Assembly (NCBI GenBank): GCA_022575985.1
Contig: JAKSXM010000007.1
Span: forward strand, 18,292,501 to 18,356,500
Source: Anagrus nilaparvatae
Lineage: Eukaryota > Arthropoda > Insecta > Hymenoptera > Mymaridae
Reading direction: 5' to 3'
DNA length: 64,000 nt
Part shown: piece by piece, positions 1 to 13,296 of the stretch
How positions within the stretch are numbered: position 1 is the stretch's first letter
How the letters are laid out: every line of letters starts with the position of its first letter
Notes under the pieces: model-generated
What the model was told of the DNA's origin: nothing
What the model saw: the letters and a program-made list of their open reading frames with translations, nothing else
Database searches by the model: none
Made by a program: the position numbers and the translations under genes

Positions 1-1525
1 CGTTATGTCTGACCCGGAGCCAAAAGGTGAAACGATAGTCATTTTAAAATATGAGCAGGACAACCTAAAAATATTAAATAATAAAAAAAAATTAGCAAAA
101 AAAGTAATTTGTATATTTCAAAAAATTATTACTTAAAAAATTTGACGAATAAAAAACTAATAAATTAAATAATCGAAAAAAATGAAAAATTTATAATTAT
201 ACTTTCAAACTAACTACAATACTATTATTCTTTTGAAATAATAATTAAAACAATTTCAGGCAATAAGTATTAATAATGTTATTAATTTATCAATGAACTT
301 TAATATTATATAATCAAAAAACTTTTAATTGAAATCTTTTGTTTTTGAATTTTCTATGTATTTAAAATGAAAATCTCCACTAAAACCATTTTTGACTGAA
401 AAATCAATTGAAAATTTTATAATAACGAATAATATCTACATAAAGAATAATAGAATTTCAATGCACAAAATGACATATAATTAAATGAAATGAAAAGATA
501 AGGGTACCCTCATTTTATGACCTTAAAACAATGATTTTTACAGTAATTGTAACAATTATTTTATAGCTTTAATTATATAACATTTATCTCAATTGAACAA
601 AAAATTATTTAGTACTACTATTACTTATTACAAAAAGTTTTTGTAAAAAATTATTCATTACTCTAAATTACACTCTCTGTGTTATAATTAGCTATTGTTG
701 TAATATAAAGTCTAATTATGATGAGTTTTGTTCTATGAGTATAAAATTAAATTTTTATCGAGCAATACAAACCAAATATTAAATGTACTTTGTTTGATAT
801 ACCAGGAAATAGGTGTATACAATTATTTTCAGCCTATACGAGCTGGAGCATGTTAAACTTTAATTAAAATTTGATTCAAAAAATTCTGTCGAATAAAATA
901 AATAAAATCAGGATTAGAAAAACAACGTTTTGTTAAATAAAGCAAAAATTTTTTGCTTTTATATAAATAAAATCAATTTTTTCATGAAAAAAAATATTTT
1001 TTCTATTAATGAGAAAATACGTTTATACACTGACCGTCCGTAAATTTTATAAATATGTTGTAGAGACTTGTACTATAAATAACTTCATGTATGTATACGT
1101 TAAATCCCTTAGGCATTAGGGAATTTGATTAGCCTATATCTGCTAAAATCTAAAGTTATAGTAACATAATAAATTTTAAAAATCAATTTTATAAACTTAA
1201 TTTAACTCTAGTTTTTTTTTGCAATTTTCAACTAACGAATATGATTTATTAATCAAACAAAAATGCTTACAAATATTGATTCTAGTTTTTAAAGGGAATG
1301 GTTATTGTAAAGTTAAAATAACAATTTTAAAATTCTTATTTGGTTTAAAAAATTTGGAAAAGTTGAAGGGAAAAATTAAAAATAATAATTTATTTTTATT
1401 CTTATATTTTAAGAAATTGATAAATATTAATATTTTTATTCACCAAAGTTTTTTTTTCTTTTTGAAAAATAAGCAAGTGCTTAAGTTCCAACTACCCTGG
1501 TAAAAAGAAAACATGCAAATAAAAA
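1..1525. other. AT-rich non-coding stretch
   Basis: No coding region, RNA gene or clear repeat was recognised. It consists of AT-rich sequence with frequent stops in all frames and homopolymer runs. It may be intron of the Shaw gene (minus strand, first coding exon near 27.4 kb), but that is inference. Confidence 0.5.
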
Positions 1526-1917
1526 AATTTCTTGAATTTGGGAAGATTCTGCGCATAATTTATAGGACCTACTTTTTTGTCACCGGATAAAAATTTTGTA
1601 AAATTCTGACTAAATTTTCGGATTTATGAGGAAATTTTACAATAGTCCCGTTTTCAGACAAATTTTAGATATATCTAAAACTCTGTGCAAAAAAAAAAAA
1701 AATAAAATTTTATAAATATTTTTAGAATAAACCATTTTTTTTTTTTTTTAATGTACAACTTTTCAGAAATATCCGAAATTCGTCAGAAAAATAGGAATCT
1801 AGTGAAATTTCCCCAAAAATCCGAAAATTTAGGCAGAATCTCACCAAACTTTTATCTGGAGACAGAAAAGTAGTTCTTAGAAATTCTGCCCAGAATCTGA
1901 CCACATCCCAGAAATTA
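1526..1917. mobile_element. Fold-back MITE-like inverted repeat
   Basis: The two halves are imperfect reverse complements over about 170 bp each: blocks such as AGATTCTG, CTACTTTT and AAATTTTCGGATTT on the left reappear inverted on the right, and paired positions sum consistently to 3443. A poly-A/poly-T centre separates the arms. There is no coding capacity and no clear target duplication. The structure fits an old non-autonomous DNA transposon of unassigned superfamily. Confidence 0.6.
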
Positions 1918-3119
1918 TGTTGCTTTTATGTTACTTTACCAGCGTACAGCAAGGAAAAAATGTACAGACTGTTATAAGAAAGAGATCTAAATAATTTTAA
2001 TGAAAACTAAAGCACTTCTCTGCAAATAATTTTTTTTTCTGTGTAGTCGGAGTCCTAAATTTAACCCCAAATAATATAAAGTAACTAAAAATAAATATTA
2101 TTTTTAAATGGTCTAATTTACAATTTTAATAAATTCAACTCACCAGGAAATAGTTACATAAACATAAATAAATAAAAAAAATTTTTGTTTGCACTTTTTT
2201 GACTAGATGTAATATACTAGTACTAGAAATTTATTTGACTTTTATTATAATCACAAAAAAGGTACATAATTGCTGAGTATATCAAAAAATATTATTTTTA
2301 ATTATGTACATTTAAACCAAAAGTTGTAAATATAAATAACTTAGTTTCATTTAATTCAAATTTAAATTATTAAATGAAATTTTAATTAAACTAAAACTAA
2401 ATTTTGAATAGCTCTTGATTTTATTAACTTTTGATAAATTTTCAAATTTAATAAAATAAAAAAGTGACTTCTATTTTATACTTAAAAAAAATAAATATTT
2501 CATTTTTTAAGTAAAATTTTTTTTCATTTTAAGCTTTATATAACCAGATGGAAAGGTATTATTTTTTTTATTCTTTTTTTTTTTTAAATCCTTATATTTT
2601 TTAAAAGGTTTTACATTTTCTCCACAATAGTGGAACCTTTTGCTGAGTAAAGCTGTCATTGCATAGTAAATAAACCAAACATTGTACTATACTATTATAA
2701 TATAAACCTTAAATTTTCAAAACTTTCACGCTTTACAGCTGTTATAATATTATTATACGCTCTCATATTTTATAAAGTGGATGACTTTAAAATATAATTT
2801 ATATTTAATTATTTAATATTTTCACACATATTATAAATTAAATTTAAAAAAAAATTTTATCATTTCAATTTTTTTTTAGGTTTAAAAGAAATTCTGGAAC
2901 TGATCGATTTTTACTAGTTTGAGTAAAAAAAATATTAAAATAACAAGTCTTGAAAATTATGGAATCTTATGGAAATTGGGTCCCGGTCAAATTAGCTAAA
3001 AATTTAGTATAGTATTCCTAACGTCCTTCTAAGCAATAGTCTTCATAGGGGAAATTCCCAGAAATGATTAGTTTTTGAGTTATCGCACTCATAAGGTATA
3101 AATATCGTAATAAAAAAAT
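1918..3119. other. AT-rich non-coding stretch
   Basis: No gene or recognisable repeat was seen. Only AT-rich sequence with poly-A and poly-T tracts is present. Confidence 0.5.
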
Positions 3120-3144
3120 ACAATAATTCTCCAGTCAAAATACC

Positions 3145-3300
3145 GAGGGGGGTTGTGTTGTTACTGGAAACCACCAGATTTGGTCTAGCATAGGTTTTTT
3201 GGGTCACTGATCAAGAATTTCAGGGTTATATTTGTAAAGAAATTGGTGCTTCACCTTTAATTAGTAAATACTATCCCCAAGTGAATGTAAGCCTAAGAGC
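3145..3300. repeat. Dispersed repeat, family I fragment
   Basis: This block contains AGATTTGGTCT, TTTGGGTCACTGATCA and a following TTAGT...CTTCA segment in the same order as at about 23410-23500. It also matches the units at 16440-16920 and the internal minisatellite at 11.8-12.6 kb. It is a single diverged fragment without coding capacity. Assignment to a transposon superfamily is not possible from the sequence alone. Confidence 0.5.
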
Positions 3301-5416
3301 AAATGCAAGTCGTAAGCCCATACTGTGCATTCTGGGCTTGATTTTATGTTATTGGACCAATATTGGAGTTTTGTAGAATCAGGCTCACAAAAATGTCAAT
3401 AATTTTCCAATTGTGAGTTGATTTTACTTGAATTACGTAAAGAATTTTTTTGTTGAAATAATGATTGGATTGATAGTCTTGAATTATTAATTTGCTTTTA
3501 TACTATACAAAGTATTCAATGTAACTGATATTGATTTTCTATTTCTATGAAGGTTTTATATTAAACTATAGCTGAAAATAATTGCAACTTTTTTTAATAA
3601 AGTATTTCATATATTATTATCAGTATTTATAAAAAAAAAGCATAAAAATAAAAAAATTGAAAATTAAAGAGTATAGTCAACTATTTAGAATAATAAGCAA
3701 AAAAATAAAATTAAGTACCTATAAAAATAAAAACTGTTTATACGCTTCGTCATTGTACCAGAATAATTAAGATGAATGAAAATATTTTTATAATAAAAAT
3801 TAAATAAATAAACTTTTATATTAAAAAAAAAAAAAAAAATACGTTTAATTGTTTGTTTTAGTTTTATAAAGTTTTTGTATGAGTTTACAAATTATATGAA
3901 ACCTAATATTGTATAAAAAAAATTAGTCTACTGGGATTCGCAATAAAAAGTTTGTTTTTTTTTGGTTTATAAGTAGTTATAATAGATGATTTTAAGTTTA
4001 TTTTCGATTAAATTTTGTAATTTATTGACAGCGATAAAAAAATTAATTTTTGGTAATCAGGGTGTTAAATTTATGTGGAAAAATTGGTATGAAATTTTCT
4101 GCACTCATTGTGTGTCAAGCTAGGCAAAAAATTTGTGCTTTGCGTAAAAACCCTTAGATTTTAACTTACTTAGTAGTCTATGCTAGTAATCCAAATATTG
4201 GTGCAGAAGCTTTTGCGTATTTAATGTTTAATTTACGATTATTGATAGATTTAGGGAAACAATTTTTTGCGAAATTTCATGAAAGAAATCAACTCTTTCA
4301 AAATATTAATCCAATAAATTTAATTTAAATACTTATTTGAATTTTAAGGTAAAACAAAAAATGGGTTAAAATTTGTTTTGTAAAATTTTACCCGTTCATA
4401 AATAGAAAACTATAAATTAATAAATCAAAGAAATTTATTCATTAACACCTACATCATCTAAGAATTTACGAAGCCTGCGCATAACTAGATATAACTGAGT
4501 AACAAAAAAGTATTTCGTTAAAATTTGTTAAATTGCCTGGGGGCATTCAAAAAATATGTAACATTAATTTTACGAAAAAGCGCATCTATGTTGCGCATTT
4601 TTTAAACGACCCCTGCTGCCAAAAAAATATGCTGAATTTTTTTTAGAAAAAACAATTAAAACTAGCTCATATGCATATTTATCTACTTGCTTAGGTAATA
4701 AATGTTTTTAATTATAATTTTAATAGCTCACTTAAATTAAACATGTATTTATGTTATTTTATAAATGTACATAAAATGCGCAAAATTTAAATTATTTATA
4801 CAAATAAAAATATTGTGGTATTTATAAGCAATAATATATTAAACTATTGTGTTCACGTACTGTATGACATGGAAATAAAAGCAACCCTTTGCACTTACGC
4901 AAATAGATACATGCGTGGGTGTATGTGTTTAAATCTGGGTAAATACTAGTACTATTTGTAAATTAATAATTTAGAAATATAATTTATAATATAAATGAAA
5001 CTCATCAACTAAAAGTTAATGATGCGATTAAATGACAAGACCACGATTATTAATATTATGTTTTTGATTCAGGTTTATTGTCAATATTCAATGCACCAAG
5101 CCTATTTTTAATAAAACATTGAAAATATTTTATAATTATATACACGAATTTACTGTGTAGCCTGGTAAATTTTGGTAAAATAATATTTATTATTAAATTC
5201 TTTAAATTTATTCCCTATGCACCTCATTTTAAAATTATATTAAAAATGTGAATATGTTTTTTAAATAAATTGTATTTTCGTGCGATAAAATAGATGATTT
5301 GAACGATGTGTGTTTGTATGAGTGATGTCGCGTTTTAGAGAGGCGCATTTATGCTGGTGAGCAACACTTAATTATTTATTGTATTTTATTTTTAGTATTC
5401 AAATTACCTTATTTTT

Positions 5417-5449
<33 letters not shown>

Positions 5450-8290
5450 GGTAAGTCTGTACAAATTGTACTTTAATTTATATATTTCATTTTCTTTAGT
5501 ACTAGGATCCTCCTGATACCAGTTTAGTATATAGAAAGTATATTTGCGCTATACATTCTTTATACGAACCCCCTCTGAACCTTGTTTAGGATCTTATATG
5601 GGTCGGGACTTAAAAAGAGCGTTGGGTATCGCATCTCTACCATATAGTGTAGGCTTAAAATCTATACTAATTATGCGAGATACGATTTAAGATTCATGGT
5701 TTACTTACAAAGTATTCTGAAATTGTAAATTTTTTTTAATAAATCTAACAATAAATTTTTAAAATTATTTAGATATATTCCAATTTACTTTTTTATTGTA
5801 CACTGAAAATGATTTAGGTTTCTAATCTCTTGGATAGTTAACCATGACTCTTAAAACTTATCTTGCTCGTTATGACAAATTCGGGACCTGTAGATCCAAA
5901 CCCCTTCTACATTAAGTTATACTGGAGTTCACTAACATTTTTGCACAAGCAGTTTCCAGCCGTATTCTTTACCGCTCTTTCTCTTTTTAGAAATAACTCT
6001 TGGCATGTGGATAAATAATTAATGAAATTGATGGATTAGAAGTTGAGTCAAAGGATTAATAAAGCGATATACACTTGATTTAAGTATTGGGGAAGTAAAT
6101 TGTGGTCCAAGGTCCAACTTATTTTAGGAGCTATGCTAACAATTCTACCTTGAACAACTCTATGCTTTAAAATTAGCGCGAAAAACCTCAAAAGAATAAA
6201 AATTTTCTGGGACTAGGAATTTAACTCACTCTATAAAACAATTTTCCGTTTAATATGCAAACATCTAACCCACTAGTGATAATAGACCACTGACTTCTAT
6301 TACAAATCATTATATAAGGAAAATTAGCAACGATTTTGGTTCTAATCCTCAAGTTTCAGCTGTTCAGTTGTTCCTCAAGTTTCAGCTGTAAAATCATCAA
6401 ATAGATAGTTACATAACAATTACATAATAAGACTCTAAAAATGGTTTCAAAATGTTTCAGAAAAAAAATAATGAAAACGAAGTAAAACTGCTGCAAAAAA
6501 TAATCTTATACCTGTCATGTACACTTGAAAAATATCAATCCATATACACATATAATAAAAAGAAAAAAAAAAGAAGAATTTATCAATATTAGATTAAAGA
6601 AAAAAGTATATAATACAAGAAGTATAAAATTTTATATATTATATAAAAAATAATAATAATAATAATAAAAAATTTTATAAGACGCTTATAAAAATCTAAT
6701 TCATATTATATTTGACCTCTCTATTTATAAAATTCTACACTTTTTCTATCTAATAATACATATACTATATATAGTACATAATTTTCTATAAAAAATAATA
6801 TTTTCTAAAAGATAAATAAAGAAAAAAAATATTATAAAATTATAAGAAAGTAAGGATTTATAGATAATTTTTTCTTTAGTTAATTTTAAAAAATATATAT
6901 TCGTTAAAAGTTTTTAATAAATTCTTGGTGAGAATAGGCGTATTATGGCCATAACCGCAAAATTTTCGTAACAGTTAAAAATAAAAATGATGAAAAAATA
7001 AATTTACATGTCTAGGATAAAAAAAAGCTATTTTGTATCCTGCACAAGACGTATTTTTTGCTCTTTTATATGTAAACCTATGATTTAAATCCAGGGTTAA
7101 AATATGAAGTTTGACTTTTGCATGATTAAGTTCAAAACCTATATTTTATCCCTTTTTTTAAGACTACATATTTCATACTTGTTGACTAGTAATAGAATCT
7201 AGAATAAAAAATAGCCTAGAATCTTAAGCTGAGGTGATTCTAATTTAATAATATTTTATTTCTACAAAAAAAAATGAAATGAAATTTAACTAATTAATTA
7301 TTATTGTTGGTTGTATCACCCATTTTATATAAAATCAAATCTTGTTATTGTTTTATGAATGACCAAAACTGGACTAAACCCAGTTAATAAAGCCAATAAC
7401 AAGATTTTATTAATTTTAATATTTTATAAATAATGTTGAAAATTTTCTGGTTATACCCATAATATGACCTCATTTCTTACTGCGACTATATCAGACGAGC
7501 TTTTTATAAAGAATTATATAAGAACTATGCTCAACAGAATTAAATATATTACTAGCTTAGATCATAATTCATGAATAAATTTATTGTGATAAAATAATTA
7601 TGTCTTTTAAGCTCGAATTTAAGTATAAAATTTATCATTCAATTTAGCAAATATGGTTTAACTCCAATAAAATAAATATATATAAGAAAAAGAAAAGAAA
7701 AAAAAGTTAGAATATTTCATTCGTACTTTTGATTTTAATTTGATCATAGAAAACTAACGTCGATTATTAAGTGCTGTTAAAAATGGTTATATAAAGCAAG
7801 TTACTTAAACTATATATACCGGATGAAAGATATATATTTTAAGCTTAAGTACTTAAATAAGGCATGGTTAACGAGTTGCCTTTTTATTTCCTATTCAACG
7901 CCCTCTCTGTCGTTTATATATATGTACTTTTTTAGCTTTTAATAAAAAAAGTATTCAGATTATTGAGCAAGAAAAAAATTACAAATATTGATCTGGAAAC
8001 CCATTAAAATAGAAATATAAATACCGTGTTGTGTAAAGTATTGGTCAGTAACATGATAAATTGCACTTGTAAAGATAATTTTTTAAATAATTTTCAATCA
8101 GGAAATAGATGTTTACAAATTGTTTGGTATACTTAAATCAGAAAATTAACCAATTTTAAAAATTTTATAAATGTAAAAGGTTACTTTGATAAACTATTAT
8201 CAATCTCGAGTTCTAAATTATCGGTTGACAAATGCATCATATTTTAAAGAAAGAGTTAATTTGAAGCGTACAGACTTGTCGTGGACCCCT
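3301..8290. other. AT-rich non-coding stretch with microsatellites
   Basis: No gene was recognised. It holds an (AT)n microsatellite at 5422-5448 and an (AAT)n tract near 6648-6668. A moderately GC-richer block at about 5495-5720 has no recognised homology. Open frames are short and AT-driven. Confidence 0.5.
5422..5448. repeat. (TA)n microsatellite
   Basis: About 13 uninterrupted TA dinucleotides. Confidence 0.95.
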
Positions 8291-8329
8291 GCGTCGTAAA
8301 CATTTTTATCCCATATAGGTCGATAGAAT

Positions 8330-8565
8330 TTTAACGTGAAACATGTTTATAAGGAGGGGAATTTAAAAAAAAACCCTAAATTTAGGGGTGGTGTGAAAAA
8401 TGAAAGTTTTTGAAGGAATGAAGGTGAAAAATTAACGTCTTTAGACAGGTAAGGGGTCAAATGGACTTAAAATAATTTCAATTTAGGGGATTATTATAAT
8501 TTCGGTTCTAGGACTTACAATAATGAGGGAGTACAAGTTAAAATAATTTCTATAGGGTTTTTATT
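8330..8565. repeat. Dispersed repeat, family H fragment
   Basis: The block contains ACATGTTTATAAGGAGGGG, then a segment reading GGGGTCAAATGGACTTAAAATAA, then a stretch that repeats the motif 'colour' of the copies at 20280, 21430, 24200, 33190 and 37230 (GTCCATTTGACCCC on one strand, CATGTTC near the edge). It is non-coding. Confidence 0.45.
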
Positions 8566-9489
8566 TTTTTTAGGTCGGAAATATAAATATAATATCCATT
8601 TTTACTGAGGGTGGTTGAATTTCCTACTTTAGAAATTCTTATGTAAGGCTTAGAAAGGTTTTTTTAGAAAATCTGTTTTTTGAGTAAAAAGAAAAAGAAT
8701 ATGGAATTCGTTTACTTCTAAAATGTCCCAATTTCCCGTAAATGGAAATCTCCAAGAGATTTAAAAATATAACTTAATGTTACTTTATTGTAGGCAATCT
8801 ACAAGTTTTAGGTGAAAACAGATTTCATATTCTCTTTTTGCTGATAAAAAAATATAAATAATGAATTAGAATCTTAAACAACCTGCAAAACATAACCTAA
8901 TCATCCCTATTGCAGCCAACTGGACCATCTCTGGTAAAATGGATGTCATTTTCGTGTTCAGTGACCCAAAAGAAATAAATATCTGATGCGTCATTTCATC
9001 TATCTAAAATGGATAAAAATATCTACGAAACAGAAGTCTTCGACAGGACTCATAATAAACACTACATTATTGCATTGATAAAAAATAAAAGCTATAAAGT
9101 TTAGAAATTTTTGATGAATAAGCAGTTTAATCAATTAGTTCTATATTAAAATCACTAAGAAATTGTATAATAAAAGGGGCAGCAGCTCATTGTATGATAT
9201 CGGTATATGATATTTTTTGTTCTTCGCGTAAAATTTGTATACACTTAAGAAATCATGAAAAATCATATTTTACTTTGCGATATTTAAATATTATTGCAGG
9301 GATTTGATTATGTAAATGTATCGTTTTTCGTGTATTATTACAAGGACATTTTAAAGAACATTTAGCATTATGCTCATATACGGTCTATTGTTTAAGCAAT
9401 AAGTTAGGCCACGCAAAGATTAAATTATATTACAAAATACAACAAGGAAAATTTACATAATCAGCCCCCAGATATTCAATAGAATATTA
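8566..9489. other. AT-rich non-coding stretch
   Basis: No gene is visible. A short fragment near 8960-8990 (TCAGTGACCCAAAAG) resembles family I. Confidence 0.4.
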
Positions 9490-9975
9490 CAAGCCCGTAT
9501 CCAGAAAAGTAAAAAAACGCCCCACGTAAACTGCGATTTGGGTCATTTTTTATTTATGGACAAGGGCCGTATACGATTTTTCTTCCTTTCTCGAAAACAC
9601 TTTTTTCGCCCCGAAACGAGATTGATAAAAACGCATTTTCTCCCCACTGAGAAAGAAAAATTTCGTTTTGTCCATGAGAGCAAAAAAAGAATACCCCAGA
9701 TCGCAGTTTACTATCCTCGGCTTCGCCTCAGATGCTAATTTACGTGCGATCTAAGACATTCTTTTTCTGGTCTGCGTCGAGACCAGGCTACTACGCGTCC
9801 GGCAAACACGTGTTTTCTCGCCACAGATACAGAAAAATGTTATATACGACCCTTGTCCATAAATAAGGAATGGACCAAATCGCAGCTTACCATCCCCAGC
9901 TTCGCCTCAGAAGGTAATTTACGTGCGTTATGGGCCATTATTTACTTTTCTGGACTCGAGCCGTAAATATACTAT
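9490..9975. mobile_element. Dispersed element, family E, copy 1
   Basis: The edges carry an inverted pair (CCAGAAAAGTAAA on the left, TTTACTTTTCTGG on the right), and the phrase ATTTATGGACAAGG reappears inverted near 9855. Inside are two copies of a conserved hairpin block (about 9690-9770 and 9871-9938) built as AAATCGCAG..TTACC..CTTCGCCTC..GGTAATTTACGTGCGATTT. The same block occurs at 17217-17290 and twice at 55480-55750. It is non-coding and probably a non-autonomous fold-back element. Confidence 0.6.
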
Positions 9976-10103
9976 ATTTTTGCAACCTAAGATAAAAATA
10001 TACTATTTTTCCGGTCGTGTAGCGGCAGGGAAATAAGTGCTGGCCGCTGACAAGAAAAGAAGGAATTCTTCATACAATCTGAAGGAATTAATCGATTGAA
10101 AAA

Positions 10104-13100
10104 TTACGACAGGGCCTACAGGCCACCCATCTCGTGGGCGAGTTGCGAGCTATTTTTCTTTAAAAACTCGCTGTTTGCAGTTGCGTGCGAGGAAAAAAAT
10201 GCAGAAAAAAAACAGCCTAACCCTAAAAAATCAAAATAAACTAAAAAAATATTTACTTTAAAAGTCTCTGGTAAAAGTGTTTTTAAAATTTTTATGATAA
10301 AGAAGATATAGTCTATATAATTATTAAAAGGGAATATAAACTCTAATATTCTTTTATCGATACAGAATAAAAGAATAAATTCAATATTTAGTTAATTACT
10401 CTTAAAATGTGGCACTATTAATTTGATCATTAGTTCCAAAATATTGTGAAAAAACTCATAAGATGGAATGTTTCTGCTGTATTTTCCTATTTTCTAACCC
10501 AGTAGGACCCCAAATTCGGATTCAGTGACATACAAAACCTACAGAAGACTTTTTCTTTCTCTGGTTGACGAATTCCGAAACCGTTACACCACATTCTGAC
10601 TTGTGTATAATATTATTTTGGTAATTATGTTAATTGAGGGGTATTAGAGTTCAGAGTAACTTTTTTGTTGTTGGTGAATTATAGAAAAAGGACGTAATAA
10701 CAAAGTTCCGCCAACAAAAGTTTGGTTGAAATCTTTTCAGCAAACAAATAATAAGGTTTCAAAATAAGGGGCGGATTTTTCGTGTACTTTTTGGCCAATA
10801 CTTAAAAATTTTAACTATGCTTAACCTTTTTTTACGTCTTATTTAAACATTATTATTGAACTCAATCTAATCAAAGCTTTTAAAATCACTAAATTAAAAA
10901 ATTACTGAAACTCTTTTCTTTTTTTTTTCTAACATGATCAGCTTCGCTCTACCCGTCTTTGACGGTATCTAGTATAAATAATTTAAAATTTATATTATAC
11001 TCGGACAGACTTTTATATAAGAAATTATTAATAGTCGCATAAACCACATCGATGCTGCTGCCTAAATACTTTTTGTGTATACCTATGGTACCCGTATGTA
11101 CTATATATTTTTTTTCTCGAAAGAGAAATGAGTTTTTAATATTATATAAGCAAGAACTTGTAGGCATTGGTAACTCAGTGTAAAAAATATAAATATTGTT
11201 TTAATCTTGTAATTCTTTTAATCTTATGTTATCGTTAATGCTTACAAGTCTACTCTTGTATGTGTTTCATATAGGGAATATTCTAGTCTAGCATTAAATT
11301 TTCCTTCGATATAGATTTATGTGCTATATATAATAATTACAGTTATTGAATAATTATTGTCTGCTGAATATTTATTTCTAAAAATACAGTGATCTGCATT
11401 TTCATAAAATTGATACTTCAATTCCAGAATTATATCCTGGAGAGAAATATTTTGTATATTTTACAAGGTTAATTTTAGTAATTCCGTTTCTGCATACTCA
11501 AATACCCCTTAAGATATATAGAAAGTAAATTCTATAATCTAGGAGATTCGACAAATTTATTCGAAAATTTGCCAATTTTTCTCCAATTTCTTGGTCAAAA
11601 ATTTGAATTTAAAAATTTAGTTTCCAGTTGGATTTTGCATACCCGAAAACCCCAGAATACATTTAGAATATAATTTTTTCTATTAATAATCCAGGAGATT
11701 CGGGATATTTTCTCAAAAATTGGCCAGTTTTTTGTCCATTTCTGGGCCAAAAATTAGAATTTAAACTTTTAGGGGTAGTTTTAGCTAATTTAAGGGTGAA
11801 GTATTAATAATTTATAAATAAAAATCATAATTCTTGTTTTGCGAACCAAAAAATCTATATGGACATATCCTGGACGCTTAAATTGCGAAAATAACAAAAA
11901 CACCCATTTTAAGGACAATTCAAAGGGTACAATGGTAAAGATTTATGAGAAAGAAGTCGAAATTCTTGAAAAGCGACCCAAAAAACGTATATGAACGTAC
12001 TCTGAACGCTTAAAGTACAAAGTTTGCAAGAACATCCCTTTTCGGGGGTAGTTTTAGCTGTTTCAAGGGTGAAATAGTAATTATTTATGAAAAAGTAGTC
12101 GAAATTCTAGATTTGCGACCCAAAAAACCCCAATGGGCATACTCGACGCTAAGGTTCCGAAAATAACAAAAAAACCCCTTTCGGGGGTAGTTTTAGCTAT
12201 TTTAAGGGTGAAATATTTATTATTTATGAAAAATAATTCGAAATTCTTGATTAGATGCGCAAAAAACGTATAACAACGTACTCTGGACGCTCAAAGTGCG
12301 AAAATAGTGAAAACACCCCTTTTAGGGGTAGGTTTAGCTATTTTAAGGGTGAAATATTGATTATTTATAAAAAAGAAGTCCAAATTCTTGATCAGCGACC
12401 CAAAAAACCTATATAGGCATACCCTGTATGCTACAAGTACGAAAATTGATAAAACACCCCCTTTTCGGGGGTAGTTTTTGCTAATTTAAGGGTGAAATAT
12501 TGATTACTTATAAAAAAGAGGTCGAAATTCTTGATCAGCGACTCAAAAAACTTGTATGGTGCAAATCTGAGCGTTTAAAGTGTGAAAATGTAAAAAAAAT
12601 AAGAGATTCGGCAAATTTTCTGGAAATTTGGCAAAATTTTTGGTCTAAAATAAGGGTAGGGATGATATTGAGGTTAAATCCGATGAAAATTTTAATATTT
12701 GTGCCCCCGCTAACCCCTAGGTACAGTTTATATGCCAAAAAATTAAATTTAAAGAATTAATTTAAAAGCGATTTAAATATTTGATAAATTTTCTGAAAAA
12801 TTGGCCAATTTTTTGGTCATAAATATGGGCAGGGATAAACCTGGGGTTAAATTCGGTTCAAATTTCAATTTTAGTGACTCCAAAAACCCCTAGAAATAGT
12901 TTTTATGCCAAAAAACTAAATTTAAAGCAATAATTTAAAAGCGATTTAAAGTATTCAAATCGCTTTTTAAATCGCTAATTTTTTAAATCGCGTCGTCAGC
13001 CCCTCGAAAAAAAATGTTTTTCAGATTCTTTGAAAAGGTGAGCAGTACATTCAAACAATATTCAAATATTTCAAACAAAATTACAAATATGAAGATATTA

Positions 13101-13296
13101 AAAATATAAAATTTTTAAAAACACTTTTACCAGAGAGACTTTTACAGTATATATTTTTTTAGTTTATTTTGATTTTTTAGGGTTAGGTTGTTTATTTTTC
13201 TACTTTTTTTCCTCGCACGCAACTGCGTGCGGCGAGTTTAAGACAAATAGCTCGCAACTCGCCCGCGAGATGGGTGGCCTGTAGTCCATGTCGTAA
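10104..13296. mobile_element. 3.2 kb element with ~190-bp terminal inverted repeats
   Basis: The first ~190 bp (10104-10290) and last ~190 bp (13112-13296) are reverse complements at high identity. Both begin TTACGACA, then share ACAGGCCACCCATCTCG, GGGCGAGTTGCGAGCT, GCAGTTGCGTGCGAGG and CCTAACCCTAAAAAATC. The interior holds no transposase-like reading frame, only short AT-driven frames and a minisatellite. It is best read as a large non-autonomous DNA transposon; no target duplication could be fixed because the flanks are A/T runs. The superfamily is unknown. Confidence 0.75.
11840..12620. repeat. ~140-bp minisatellite inside the TIR element
   Basis: Six tandem units are marked by the phrase GCGACCCAAAAAA (or close variants) at about 11846, 11975, 12117, 12256, 12396 and 12538, a spacing of 129-142 bp. 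Each unit also carries a TTTTAGGGGTAGTTTTAGCT-like phrase, AAGGGTGAAATA and GAAATTCTTGAT. Single diverged units of the same sequence are dispersed at 3.2, 16.5-16.9 and 23.4-23.7 kb. It is non-coding; a short open frame across the last unit is not a gene. Confidence 0.8.

Noticed and set aside
12500..12760. 86-codon plus-strand frame and its antisense partner
   Set aside because: Both lie in the last unit of the 140-bp minisatellite and are not conserved between units.
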